Below, in pieces: positions 16,427 through 25,192 of a stretch of DNA of 64,000 nt (within the stretch, counting starts at the first letter, position 1; each line of letters starts with the position of its first letter). Made by a program: the position numbers and the translations under genes. The stretch is from CAZKUN01 sp964555935 (GTDB lineage Bacteria; Armatimonadota; Zipacnadia; Zipacnadales; VGFC01): the NCBI GenBank assembly GCA_964555935.1, contig CAZKUN010000003.1, positions 49,622 to 113,621 on the forward strand, given 5' to 3'. Under the pieces are notes generated by a model. It was not told the origin of the DNA, did not search any database, and saw only the letters and a program-made list of their open reading frames with translations.

Positions 16427-16952
16427 GTTCCAGAGCCGTCGGTCGGCAGCGTTGCAGCTTCTCTGGCTGGTGCCGGGGATAGTCATGGTCGCATGGATCA
16501 CCAACACGGGATGGGCCGACCCAATCACTGTGGCCTGCGGTTGGATGACGATCCCCTGGGCGGCCTGGGACTCCCTGCGAGCCTTACTCGCGGCCTCCAT
16601 CGCGCCTGACGACACCATCACGTTCAGAATGCTCCTGGGATCCAAGAGGATCCACCTAACGGACATCAAGCGAGTCACCTACGTGCGGTGGCCGCTTTCA
16701 GGGACGCTGTCTCTCCACATCGACGGCGGACGCACCTCAAAGTCCGCGCAACTATGGGCGCCCAAGGCTGCGGTCTCTGAATTCCTGCTCGCCCTGCACG
16801 AGGCCCGTCCTGACATCCCGTTCCGACGCGGTTCATTCTTGGTCAATGAGATCTGGGGGCGCGACCTGACGCGGGCCGATCTCATTCCCGACGCGCTGCT
16901 AGCCGACTACCCCACCGTCTGGTCCCACCTCTTCCGCAAGGGTTCCGAGTAG
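16413..16952 (+). CDS. PH-like domain membrane protein, paralogue 3 of 3
   Basis: 179 aa. GTG 16413 has a perfect AAGGAGG at 16398-16404 and gives (M)RQFEFQSRRSAALQLLW, matching the starts of both paralogues. Two hydrophobic segments (about 14-60) precede the PH-like part (ITFRMLLGSKRIHLTDIKRV) and the closing helix (SEFLLALHEARPDIPF). The overlap with the upstream gene implies translational coupling. Function unknown. Confidence 0.65.
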   Translation: MRQFEFQSRRSAALQLLWLVPGIVMVAWITNTGWADPITVACGWMTIPWAAWDSLRALLAASIAPDDTITFRMLLGSKRIHLTDIKRVTYVRWPLSGTLSLHIDGGRTSKSAQLWAPKAAVSEFLLALHEARPDIPFRRGSFLVNEIWGRDLTRADLIPDALLADYPTVWSHLFRKGSE

Positions 16953-16974
16953 TAACCGCGAATATCCCCCTGTT

Positions 16975-18342
16975 ATGCAGCCCAACATCCTCCTGATCGT
17001 CAACGACTCCGCGCGCGTCGATCGTTGCTCGTGTTACGGTTACGACCGGCCGACGACGCCCGTGCTTGATGAGATCGCCGCCGAGGGCGTTCGGTTCGAC
17101 CGCTGCTACAGCGAGTCGAACTGGACCGTTCCCGTCATGTTCACGCTCCTTAGCGGCCTCGCGCCGCGCGAGCATCGCGGGGAGGATGTCCGCCGTCTGG
17201 TCGATGACATGCCGACCCTCCCAGAACTCCTCGGCGAGGCCGGCTACACCACCTACGGCGGCTCGGCCAACCCGTTCTTCGGCGGCAAGTGCCAGGTCAA
17301 GCGCGGCTTCGATACGTTCTACCGATCCACCCGCTCGGTCCGCCTCACCAAGCCCATCGTCAAGTACATGCAGCGATTCGGCTGGGTCGACAATGGCGGC
17401 CGCGCAGTCACGAGTCATTTTCTCGACTTTCTGAAGCAAGCGAAGCAACCGTGGTTTGCCTTGCTCTGGTACTTCGACGCTCACACGCCGTACGCGCCGC
17501 GCGAGCCGTTCACGGGCCGCTTCGCGCGCGATCGTATCTCGCTCATACAGCGCGCCCGCTTGCTCAAGGGCTTGCGCAAGCCGCCGGAGATGTTCGCCAC
17601 CGCCACTGGTGCCGAACTCGAGCAGATACGCGACCTCTATGATGCCTCCTTGGCCTACGAGGACAGCCTCTTCGGCGAGCTTCGCGACGGCCTCAAGCAG
17701 GTTGGCCAGTGGGACGATACGTTCGTCGCGCTGACGGCTGATCACGGCGAGATGCTCGGCGAGGGGCGCCTTGGTGGCCACGGTCGCCCCGTTGGCATGC
17801 ACGAGCCGCTCATAAACGTGCCGCTCGTCATACGGGCGCCCGGCGTGTCGGCCGGGGTCGTCAGCGAGGCGCCGGTTCAGATGGCCGATATCTCCCAGGC
17901 CGTGGTGGACATTGCCGGGATCGGCGATCGGCTCCCGCCAACCGCGGCGGAACGCGTCAATGTTCTCGACGCCGCCGGGGGGCAGGGCCGAGCCCACGTC
18001 ATCGCCGAGCGCGATGGTTTCAACGAGCGGAGTGTCAAGGCGTTCATAAAGCGCAATCCGAGCGCCGACCTCGAACCGTTCCTCCCCCACATGGCCGCCA
18101 TCGTGAAGGACGGCTGGAAGCTTGTTGAGTGCGGCGATGGGCGCCAGGAACTGTATAATGTCGTCGACGATCCGACCGAGGCCGTCAACGCTCTTGAGAC
18201 GAATCCCGAACGCGCCGAGGCGCTCGCTGAGATCGCCGCTGACTGGCGTGACCGGGCCATGCCCCATCACTCCGTGCATGGGTTGACCGGAGACGATGAG
18301 GCAATCGTTGAGAAGCGGCTGCAAGACCTCGGCTACTTCTAG
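16975..18342 (+). CDS. Sulfatase-fold hydrolase/transferase with Thr nucleophile, copy 1
   Basis: 455 aa, alkaline-phosphatase superfamily. Metal-site motifs are present: ILLIVNDSARVDR at the N-terminus, ALTADHGEMLGEG and GGHGR. The position where true sulfatases carry C/S-x-P-x-R reads NWTVPVMFTLLSG, with T51 in place of the Cys and no Arg. Formylglycine formation is therefore not expected; Thr nucleophiles occur in phosphodiesterase or phosphotransferase members of this superfamily. No signal peptide is evident, so it is probably cytoplasmic. The C-terminus IVEKRLQDLGYF is identical to that of the next gene, its clear tandem paralogue 30 bp downstream. Confidence 0.8.
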   Translation: MQPNILLIVNDSARVDRCSCYGYDRPTTPVLDEIAAEGVRFDRCYSESNWTVPVMFTLLSGLAPREHRGEDVRRLVDDMPTLPELLGEAGYTTYGGSANPFFGGKCQVKRGFDTFYRSTRSVRLTKPIVKYMQRFGWVDNGGRAVTSHFLDFLKQAKQPWFALLWYFDAHTPYAPREPFTGRFARDRISLIQRARLLKGLRKPPEMFATATGAELEQIRDLYDASLAYEDSLFGELRDGLKQVGQWDDTFVALTADHGEMLGEGRLGGHGRPVGMHEPLINVPLVIRAPGVSAGVVSEAPVQMADISQAVVDIAGIGDRLPPTAAERVNVLDAAGGQGRAHVIAERDGFNERSVKAFIKRNPSADLEPFLPHMAAIVKDGWKLVECGDGRQELYNVVDDPTEAVNALETNPERAEALAEIAADWRDRAMPHHSVHGLTGDDEAIVEKRLQDLGYF

Positions 18343-18372
18343 AATCGGCCCGGACGCAAGCTGACCACAACC

Positions 18373-19752
18373 ATGCCCGAGAAACCAAACATCCTGCTCA
18401 TCGTGATCGACTCGGTGCGAGCCGACCGTTTCTCGTGCTACGGCCACGATCAGCCGACGACGCCCAACATCGACGCCATCGCCGAGGAGGGCGCGCGCTT
18501 CAACGCCGCCTACAGCGAGTCGACCTGGACGCTGCCTGTCTGCTTCACGCTCATGACGGGTCTAACCCCGCGCGAGCATGGTGGTGAGGACCATCGGATG
18601 CTGCCTGACGGCATGCCGACCATTGCCGGCGCCCTGACCGAGGCCGGCTACGCGACGATTGGCCTGTCCGGCAACGACTTCTTCGGCCCACGTTGCGGTC
18701 TGGATCGCGGCTTCGGCTCGTTTGGCGAGACCGCCCTCAGCGCCCGGTGGAACCAGATCTTCGTCAAGTACGCGGCGCGGCGAATGGCTATGCTCGATGC
18801 CGGAGGCAAGGCTCTCTCCGACGATCTCGTGGCGGCCATCGGTGAGGCTGACGGGCCGTGGTGCGGCATGCTCTGGCTCAACGATGCCCACCACCCTTAC
18901 ACCGCGCCGAAGCCCTTCGCGACGCGCTTCTGCCGCGACCACGTGCCATGGCCAAGGCGCTGGAAGCTGTGGGAACGGATGCGCCGGATGCCGACCCTCG
19001 CTTCGACCGCGACCGAGCGCGATCTCGTCGATATCAGCGGCATCTACAACGGCGGGGTGGCGTACGAGGACATGCTGGTTGGCCGCGTCCGAGAGCAACT
19101 GGAATCGCGAGGGCTCTGGGACAACACGGTCGTCATCATCGTTGCCGATCACGGCGACATGCTGGGCGAGCGGGGGCTCATGGGGCACGGCCGCGAAGCC
19201 GACATCTACGACCCGCTGATCAAGGTTCCCCTCGTGGCGTCGGGTCCGGGTTTCTCGCCCACTCCCGGCGGCTCGAACGCCCTCGTCCAGCTCGCCGACG
19301 TCACCCGCACCATGGCGTCCGTCGCGGGTCTCCCGCCCGAGATCTCGCCCACGGCGGCGAAGACCGTCGATCTGCGCGAAGCCGCCGGCGGCGAGGGGCG
19401 TCCCCACGCCATCATCGAACGAAAGCCGTTCAGCGCGCACAGCCTCGAGGGCGTGGTGAAGCGAAACCCGGAGGTCGACTTCGACCCCCATCTCCGCCAC
19501 ATGACCGCGTCTGTGAAAGATGGCTACAAGCTCATTCTCCGCGAGGGCGGCGAGCCCGAGCTGTATTGCTTGTCCGACGATCCGGAGGAGACGAACGACT
19601 TGGCCGCATCCGAACCGGCGCGCGCGTCCGGGATGATCGACCTGATCACCCAGTGGCAACACGAGGCGCAGCTACATCCCGCAGCGGAGGCGGCCGCGAC
19701 GGACGACTCCGCGATCGTCGAGAAGCGCCTGCAAGACCTCGGGTACTTCTGA
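18373..19752 (+). CDS. Sulfatase-fold hydrolase/transferase with Thr nucleophile, copy 2
   Basis: 459 aa. Same superfamily and order as copy 1: ILLIVIDSVRADRFSCYGHD, then TWTLPVCFTLMTG (T53 at the nucleophile position, no C-x-P-x-R), IIVADHGDMLGERG and MGHGREAD. The end AIVEKRLQDLGYF matches copy 1. A Cys two residues after the Pro is out of position for the formylglycine consensus. The tandem arrangement suggests two related substrates or a heteromer. Esters of sugars or lipids are plausible substrates; none can be named. Confidence 0.8.
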   Translation: MPEKPNILLIVIDSVRADRFSCYGHDQPTTPNIDAIAEEGARFNAAYSESTWTLPVCFTLMTGLTPREHGGEDHRMLPDGMPTIAGALTEAGYATIGLSGNDFFGPRCGLDRGFGSFGETALSARWNQIFVKYAARRMAMLDAGGKALSDDLVAAIGEADGPWCGMLWLNDAHHPYTAPKPFATRFCRDHVPWPRRWKLWERMRRMPTLASTATERDLVDISGIYNGGVAYEDMLVGRVREQLESRGLWDNTVVIIVADHGDMLGERGLMGHGREADIYDPLIKVPLVASGPGFSPTPGGSNALVQLADVTRTMASVAGLPPEISPTAAKTVDLREAAGGEGRPHAIIERKPFSAHSLEGVVKRNPEVDFDPHLRHMTASVKDGYKLILREGGEPELYCLSDDPEETNDLAASEPARASGMIDLITQWQHEAQLHPAAEAAATDDSAIVEKRLQDLGYF

Positions 19753-20008
19753 TTCCTGCAGAATTTCCGTTGCCTCTGAGGCGCGAATAGCTGCCCGTGC
19801 TCCCCAATCTTCGGCATGTGGTAAATCGGGTAAGGATTCGCCCTTGCAGATCGTGCCGTAATGGTGTAATACCTAGTCCCCCACGCCCACTGACGGTGGC
19901 GTGGTGCGTTCAGCCGCTTGAGCGTGACGCGCGCTCGCAGGCAGATTTTCCCTCGCCCGCCCTTCCCGATGATGCGCGGCGGACGAGCAGTTCTTGGGGG
20001 ATTCTCCC
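19753..20008 (+). promoter_or_regulatory. 256-bp intergenic region with a likely promoter
   Basis: TTGCAG (19844-19849) and TAATAC (19867-19872) are 17 bp apart, a good sigma70-type pair for the acetyltransferase gene. GGGGG (about 19996-20000) lies upstream of its ATG. A CCACGCCCACTGACGGTGGCGTGG inverted repeat follows the -10. I saw no tRNA or small ORF of note here. Confidence 0.45.
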
Positions 20009-20506
20009 ATGCCGTACTACCAGGGCGAACCTGTAACGCGGGGCCCAGTCGAAATCTGCGCCCCCGATGTTGCGGGGTATCTCGAGGCCCGCTCCACGGC
20101 TGACGTCGACCTGTCGGAGTGGTACGATCGTGCCGGCGCGGAAGACAACATCATCTACTTCGGCGTCCTCGTGTCCGAGACCCAGTTGCCGATCGGCGAG
20201 GTGTTGATTCACGACATCGACCGCGATGCGGGCACGGCCCACATTCACGCCCACGTGTTCCAGGCACAGCGCCGGCTGCTCGGACACGGGTGCGACGCGC
20301 TGAAGGCCGTGGTCGAATACGCGTTCAAGCACGAGAAACTCAAGGGGTTGACGATCGTGATCAACGAGGAAAACTTCCCCGCTCGGCGCTGCTACGCGAA
20401 GTGCGGGTTCCAGCAACTCGGTCGCTCAGAGGACGACCGCTCCCAGCTCGTCATGTCCCTGACCCGCGACGAATGGCGTCGCATGGTCGACGACGGCGAA
20501 TGGTGA
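20009..20506 (+). CDS. GNAT-family N-acetyltransferase
   Basis: 165 aa. The acetyl-CoA pyrophosphate loop reads RRLLGHGCDALKAVV (R/Q-x-x-G-x-G/A), followed by GLTIVINEENFPARRCYAKC and GF, the conserved N-x-x-A-x-x-x-Y-x-K-x-GF of RimJ/RimL-type enzymes. It transfers acetyl from acetyl-CoA to an amine, often a protein N-terminus or a small molecule. ATG 20009 is preferred over a TTG at 19994 because of the purine run before it. It converges on the next gene. Confidence 0.85.
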   Translation: MPYYQGEPVTRGPVEICAPDVAGYLEARSTADVDLSEWYDRAGAEDNIIYFGVLVSETQLPIGEVLIHDIDRDAGTAHIHAHVFQAQRRLLGHGCDALKAVVEYAFKHEKLKGLTIVINEENFPARRCYAKCGFQQLGRSEDDRSQLVMSLTRDEWRRMVDDGEW

Positions 20507-20528
20507 GCCGTTCCGGCGCTGACCTCCC

Positions 20529-21629
20529 CTACCGATTCTTCCCTCGCGCGGCAATTGCGCACGTCTGCACGACGCGACCATCCTCAACAATGTGCAGATC
20601 ATCATACAGGTTCAGCGCCGTGCATATGCGCGGCGGGATGATCTCGACCTTGTCCCCTATCGCCACGTCCAGCTCCGAGTCCTCGAGATTCAGGTACCCG
20701 TGCTCGTCGTTGACGTTGTCCAGGTGAGCCGCCGGGTTGCCCTTGACCCATCCGAATCCCGGCGAGACCCTCTTCACCTGGTTCGCAAGTGCCTTCGATC
20801 CCGCGTCGACGATCGCGCGGTCGGGGCCGCGCTTGCTGACCACCGTCGTCAGGATCGTCGCAGCCACAGCCTCGATGCCGATGACTCCCAGGTCAACTTG
20901 GTTCCTGTCATAGAACACATACGTGCCCGGGCGGATCTCGGTGAGTCCGGAGTCGGCGGGGTAAAGCAGCGCGCCCGGCGTGCAGCCGCCACTGATGCGC
21001 TCAATGTCATGTCCGCGCTCGCGCAATGCATCGGCGACGCCTGACAGCAACTCGCCTTCAGCGCTTACCAACGGCACCCGCTCGCCGGCTGAATCGACGT
21101 TGTAGGTCATAGGCGCGTAGCCCATCAGGCCCACTAGCCTCAGGCCAGGCATCTGGGCAATGGCGTCCGCCAGCGCTCCCGCATCCTCCGGCATCACGCC
21201 ACACCGCTTCGCGCCGAGGTCCAGCTCCAGCACCACCTCCAGCGGGTCGTCCACCGAACCAACGTGCTCAGCGTAGCCGCGAGCAACCTCAACGCTATCA
21301 CACGCCACGGATACCTTCGCCCGCTCGCGCATCGCCCCAAGGCGGCGGAGCTTGAACTCGCCCACGATCTCGTTCGCGATGAAGACATCGACGATGCCCC
21401 CGTCGACCATCGCCTCAGCCTCGCTGACTTTGGCGGCCGTCACGCCGACCGCACCGGCGTCGATCTGCATCTGGGCGATCTCGGGGGTCTTGTGGGCCTT
21501 AATATGCGGGCGAAGCGCCAGCCCGGCATTGGTAGCCGACTGGCGGACGCGCTCGATGTTGCCCTTCAGTTTCGGCAGGTCCACGATCAGGGCGGGGGTG
21601 TCGATGTCGGCAAGGGCGAGCGACGACAT
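20529..21629 (-). CDS. DSD1/D-threonine-aldolase-family PLP protein with altered metal site
   Basis: 366 aa, normal length for the fold-III (alanine-racemase N-terminal) family. The N-terminus DIDTPALIVDLPKLKGNIER, the Schiff-base Lys in LRPHIKAHKTPEIA, and VVLELDLGAKRCGV are classic. The C-terminal domain keeps DEHGYL, but the metal motif that reads P-x-H-x-C/D in D-serine dehydratase and D-threonine aldolase is PPRICTALN here, with Arg at the His position. Either the Zn/Mn site is lost or it is rebuilt with other ligands. D-amino-acid aldol or dehydratase activity is therefore doubtful. ATG has AGGAG upstream. Confidence 0.8.
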   Translation of the reverse strand: MSSLALADIDTPALIVDLPKLKGNIERVRQSATNAGLALRPHIKAHKTPEIAQMQIDAGAVGVTAAKVSEAEAMVDGGIVDVFIANEIVGEFKLRRLGAMRERAKVSVACDSVEVARGYAEHVGSVDDPLEVVLELDLGAKRCGVMPEDAGALADAIAQMPGLRLVGLMGYAPMTYNVDSAGERVPLVSAEGELLSGVADALRERGHDIERISGGCTPGALLYPADSGLTEIRPGTYVFYDRNQVDLGVIGIEAVAATILTTVVSKRGPDRAIVDAGSKALANQVKRVSPGFGWVKGNPAAHLDNVNDEHGYLNLEDSELDVAIGDKVEIIPPRICTALNLYDDLHIVEDGRVVQTCAIAARGKNR

Positions 21630-21696
21630 GAGGAGCGTCTCCTCTCCGCGTCTAGGCGGACGGCGTGCGGCGGCATGGGGTATCGGTCAGCAAGGC

Positions 21697-23937
21697 CTAA
21701 CTTCGTCGCAGGCGGAGAGTGGCCTCCCCGCCGGTCAGGGCGTCGCGCATCGCTTGCGCGCTCTCGTAGCGGTCGCCGGGGGCCTTCTCCAGGGCGTGTG
21801 CGATCACGTCCTGCGTATTCGTCGAGATCTCAACACCCCGCTCCCCGACCCTCGGGGGCCGCGTGCTGACATGGTCCAGCAACACCTGCATCTGGTCGCT
21901 GTTGTCAAATGGCGGCGAGCCGGCCACCATGAAGAACAGCAGGCAGCCAAGCGAGTAGACGTCGGCCCGCTGATCAAACTCCTCACCGCGACAGGCCTCC
22001 GGCGACAGGAACCCCACGTCGCCAAGCGCCTCCAGCGGCGACCGCGAGACGGTCTGCACTTCGCCCTCGGCCAATAGCATCGGGCCTCGTTCGCTCAGGT
22101 AGCACGCCCGGTCGAAGCCACCGAGATACGCGTGTTCATCGCGCGCGAGCATGACCGAGCGAGGGCTGATGTTCCGGTGTACCATCGAGCGTTCGTGCAG
22201 CTCGCCCACCACGGTGCAGAGCCCGAGGATAATGGCGGTCGCATCGCCCTCATCGAGCGGCCCGCCCCGCCCGATTCGCTGCGCCAGCGACTCGCCCATC
22301 AGCGGCATCGCATATGCGGGACTTGTCTCGTCAGCCCGGTACGCTTGTAGCATCGTCACGATACCCGGCAGCGGAGGGTCTTCTTCCGAGAGCACCTGCA
22401 GCACGTGCATCTCATTCTGGAACAGGCGCGCAATCGCGCGGCTCGCGCGCGACCATCCCGCGTCGTCTCCCGTGCTCAGCGGCTGCGGGACCTGCAGGTG
22501 TTTGATCGCGTGCGGCTCGCCTGTCTGCCGGTGGAAGCCGCGGTAGACTTTGGCGTGACGGGCGTTCGCCACCAGCACCGTCTCGTCGTAGTAGGTCCAC
22601 CAACGCTCCGGGTCGGGGGCTTCGCCGCCCGACGGCGCTCTGGGCGTCAGGTCGATGACTTCAGGCCCGCTTCCGGATCCATCCCCGTCCATCGCCGCCG
22701 GCACGACCAATCGCGGCGCTGCCTCGGTCTCATCGTCAACCGCGGCTTCAACCGCGATGACCGTGCGAAGCGCCTCGGCCAACTCGTCGCCCGTCTGGTA
22801 TCGTTCGCGCGCGTCCTTGCTGAGAGCGATCGCGATGACCTCATCGAGAACCGAGGGCACGTTAGGCACTCTCAGGCTCGCCGGCTCTATCTCGACTGTC
22901 ACGTGCGCCATCATCGTGGCCAAATGCGTCGGCCCCTCCAGCGGCGGCGAGCCCGTCAATAACTGGTACAGAATGCACCCCGCGGAGTAGACGTCGGCCG
23001 ATGTCGTGGCCACCTCGCGACGCACGACCTCGGGCGCGACGTGGTAAGGCGAGCGTGACGCCGGCGCCGCCGCGTCGTCGTCTGTTTCCGTGATCGCCGC
23101 CATACCCACGCCGACCAACGTGGCGTTCGCGTCGTCATCCAACCAGACTGCGGACGGCCGCAGGTCTCCGTGGATCTCGTCGGCCGCATGGATGGCGCCG
23201 AGCGCGTCAGCCACGGCAACCATCGAGCTTGCCGCCTCGAGGGCCGGCAGTGCCCCTCCATCCTGGCACGTCTCCGTAAGCGGCGTGCCCTCAGGCGTGG
23301 CGTAGACGACGTAGTAGGCTTCCTCGTCCGAGCCGGCGTCGAGAATTGTCGCCGCGGCGGCGCGGACACCGCGCAGCCTCTCGACCGTCTCGCCGAATGC
23401 ATCGGGGAATGAAAGCCCATCCGAGGCATCGCGACGGAACGCGAGCAGCAGCGCCTCACCCTTCTCGGGGTGACGCGCGCGATGCAGGACGTAGGCCTCC
23501 TGGGCCGACACCATCTCGATCGTCTCGTAGGCGCCAAACCGGCGCTCATCAGCACTCGACGCCGCCTCGGCGATCCGCTCCTCAACGTCGAACAGGCTCG
23601 GGTCCCTGCGCACGACCTCCTGCAATATGCGGGCGCCCTCGCGGTGCCGATCGGCGTCCTGCGCAACCAGTCCGGCCAGGTACATGTCCGTCGTAACCTC
23701 GCCGCTCGGCGGCAATACCCTCAACTGCCGAAACGCCCCATACGCATCGCCCGAGCCGATGAGCGCCCGCGCGAGTTCCAACCGGCTGGCCGAATCCGAT
23801 GGATCAGCCTCGATCAGCCTCCCGAATATGCTCGCGGCCTGTTGGTTGTGCCCGTAGTGAGCGTGAAGCGCCCCCACGTAGTGCTGAAGCCCCCGATCGC
23901 TCGGCGCGACGTCGGCGGCCACCTGTAGCGGCGGCAA
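21697..23937 (-). CDS. Tandem pseudokinase with TPR start (3' part of a stop-interrupted gene)
   Basis: 746 codons from a TTG; probably not an independent start. Residues 1-110 are TPR repeats. Two Ser/Thr-kinase folds follow (about 133-390 and 446-735), each with APE/SPE and DVYS-GC-LY-L signatures. Fold 1 keeps D258 of HGDLRPS but has no VAIK Lys, and its DFG is GVG (276-278). Fold 2 keeps K479 (AIK), but HRD is HRN (N589) and DFG is GFD (607-609). Both should be catalytically dead or very weak. The same frame continues upstream through only eight codons and a TAG into the next entry. Confidence 0.8.
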   Translation of the reverse strand: MPPLQVAADVAPSDRGLQHYVGALHAHYGHNQQAASIFGRLIEADPSDSASRLELARALIGSGDAYGAFRQLRVLPPSGEVTTDMYLAGLVAQDADRHREGARILQEVVRRDPSLFDVEERIAEAASSADERRFGAYETIEMVSAQEAYVLHRARHPEKGEALLLAFRRDASDGLSFPDAFGETVERLRGVRAAAATILDAGSDEEAYYVVYATPEGTPLTETCQDGGALPALEAASSMVAVADALGAIHAADEIHGDLRPSAVWLDDDANATLVGVGMAAITETDDDAAAPASRSPYHVAPEVVRREVATTSADVYSAGCILYQLLTGSPPLEGPTHLATMMAHVTVEIEPASLRVPNVPSVLDEVIAIALSKDARERYQTGDELAEALRTVIAVEAAVDDETEAAPRLVVPAAMDGDGSGSGPEVIDLTPRAPSGGEAPDPERWWTYYDETVLVANARHAKVYRGFHRQTGEPHAIKHLQVPQPLSTGDDAGWSRASRAIARLFQNEMHVLQVLSEEDPPLPGIVTMLQAYRADETSPAYAMPLMGESLAQRIGRGGPLDEGDATAIILGLCTVVGELHERSMVHRNISPRSVMLARDEHAYLGGFDRACYLSERGPMLLAEGEVQTVSRSPLEALGDVGFLSPEACRGEEFDQRADVYSLGCLLFFMVAGSPPFDNSDQMQVLLDHVSTRPPRVGERGVEISTNTQDVIAHALEKAPGDRYESAQAMRDALTGGEATLRLRRS

Positions 23938-23961
23938 CGCGCTTTCCGGCGCGTGGCCGCC

Positions 23962-25143
23962 CTACGCGCGGTACACCCGACCAATGTGCGAGGCCACGGA
24001 ATCCGCGTTTGGGTCATCGGGATTAAGCTCAAACCAAGCCTGGCACGCGCGCGCGGCAATGTCGGTCTCGCGCCCGCACTCTACTGCCAGCATTGCCGCG
24101 TTGGTCAGCACGCTCTCGTCGTCGGGTCGGAGCGTCCAAAGCTGCTCGTAGAGTTCGGCCGATCGAGTTGCTCCCACGCCCACGCGCTGATACGCGCTCG
24201 CGAGCGCCCAAAGCAGGCGGGTGTCGTTCGGCGTCCGCTTCAGGGCCGTTTCGTAAGCCGTGATCGCGGCGGGATCAGACGAGCCCCCGACCATATATAT
24301 CCGCGCGGCGACGGACGGTAGAACGCGCGACAGGAGCGTCAGCCACAGGGGGAACATCAACACGAGCACGATCGCGCCAAGCCACGTGAGGTCAGTCGCG
24401 TGGTTCCTGGCAAATGTCTCCGCCCACAGGCGCAGCGCGGGAGGAGGCTCGGCTACGAAGTCTCCCAACCGAATAGCCGCGGCCCGTTTCTCGCCGGCTG
24501 TGACGGCCAGCTCAAGCGCCCGTTGCGCATGCTCCGTCGCGGGTTCGGTGTCGCCTAAGACATCGCACGCGTCAACCAGGGCCTGCCGCGCTCGGTAGGT
24601 GTCTCCGCCGGTCAGGGCGATGCTCTGCTCGAGATACGACCGAGCCTGTTCGGTCTTCTCTTCCCGGAGAAACAGCCGCCCCGCCAAGTATGGGGGCAGC
24701 GACGCCTCCGGGTGATCGACGCTGGCGGCAAGCAGCTCTCGACGGGCGCCGGGCTCGTCCTCCAGCCCGTTCAGATACGACGTCCACCATTTCGCCTCTG
24801 CCTTGGCTGCCGGAGTCGTCTCGGCCGCGCGCTCGTAGTAATGCCGCGCGCGCTTGGCGTTTCCGTGCCTGCGGAACATGGCCGCGAGTTCCAACTCGCA
24901 CTCAGCGTGCTGCTGAAGCGCGACTTCATCGGGGGGATCCGCGGATTCTACTTGGGACTTATATGCTTCAGAGGCCTGATTGACGAGGATGCTACCGAAG
25001 GAGGCCAAACCGAGATCGGCAAGCTTGTGCCCCAGTTCGCGCTGAGTAACGGTGAAGTCGCGGCCCGCGGCAAAGTACGCCGCCACTAACCAAGCGACGA
25101 GCGCAACACACAATACGATGGCCGCCGACCGCAGTCGCAGCAC
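23962..25143 (-). CDS. Membrane TPR protein (5' part of the same interrupted gene)
   Basis: 393 aa, GTG start. A signal-anchor-like hydrophobic segment at 6-26, TPR-type helical repeats at about 75-235, a second membrane span at 252-275 (LGAIVLVLMFPLWLTLL), then further TPRs (PAAITAYETALKRTPNDTRL, RSAELYEQLWTLRPDDESV). It stops at TAG (23964-23962) in the middle of a TPR: the first helix reads VASHIGRVYRA, and the second helix plus the rest of the array continue in frame after the stop. Without the stop the product would be 1148 aa: membrane TPR receptor plus two pseudokinases. Confidence 0.8.
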   Translation of the reverse strand: MLRLRSAAIVLCVALVAWLVAAYFAAGRDFTVTQRELGHKLADLGLASFGSILVNQASEAYKSQVESADPPDEVALQQHAECELELAAMFRRHGNAKRARHYYERAAETTPAAKAEAKWWTSYLNGLEDEPGARRELLAASVDHPEASLPPYLAGRLFLREEKTEQARSYLEQSIALTGGDTYRARQALVDACDVLGDTEPATEHAQRALELAVTAGEKRAAAIRLGDFVAEPPPALRLWAETFARNHATDLTWLGAIVLVLMFPLWLTLLSRVLPSVAARIYMVGGSSDPAAITAYETALKRTPNDTRLLWALASAYQRVGVGATRSAELYEQLWTLRPDDESVLTNAAMLAVECGRETDIAARACQAWFELNPDDPNADSVASHIGRVYRA

Positions 25144-25192
25144 TGCCTAATCCCCCACGGGGTTTGAGAAGCTCGTTCCGAATGCCGAATGT

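Noticed and set aside
16882..18447. 521-codon minus-strand frame opposite the first sulfatase-like gene
   Set aside because: Shadow frame; the plus strand carries complete metal-site motifs.
16975..19752. Classical formylglycine sulfatases
   Set aside because: Neither protein has C/S-x-P-x-R at the nucleophile position.
19753..20008. tRNA or small RNA gene in the intergenic region
   Set aside because: No cloverleaf or conserved TTC-type arm could be drawn; only a promoter-like pair and an inverted repeat.
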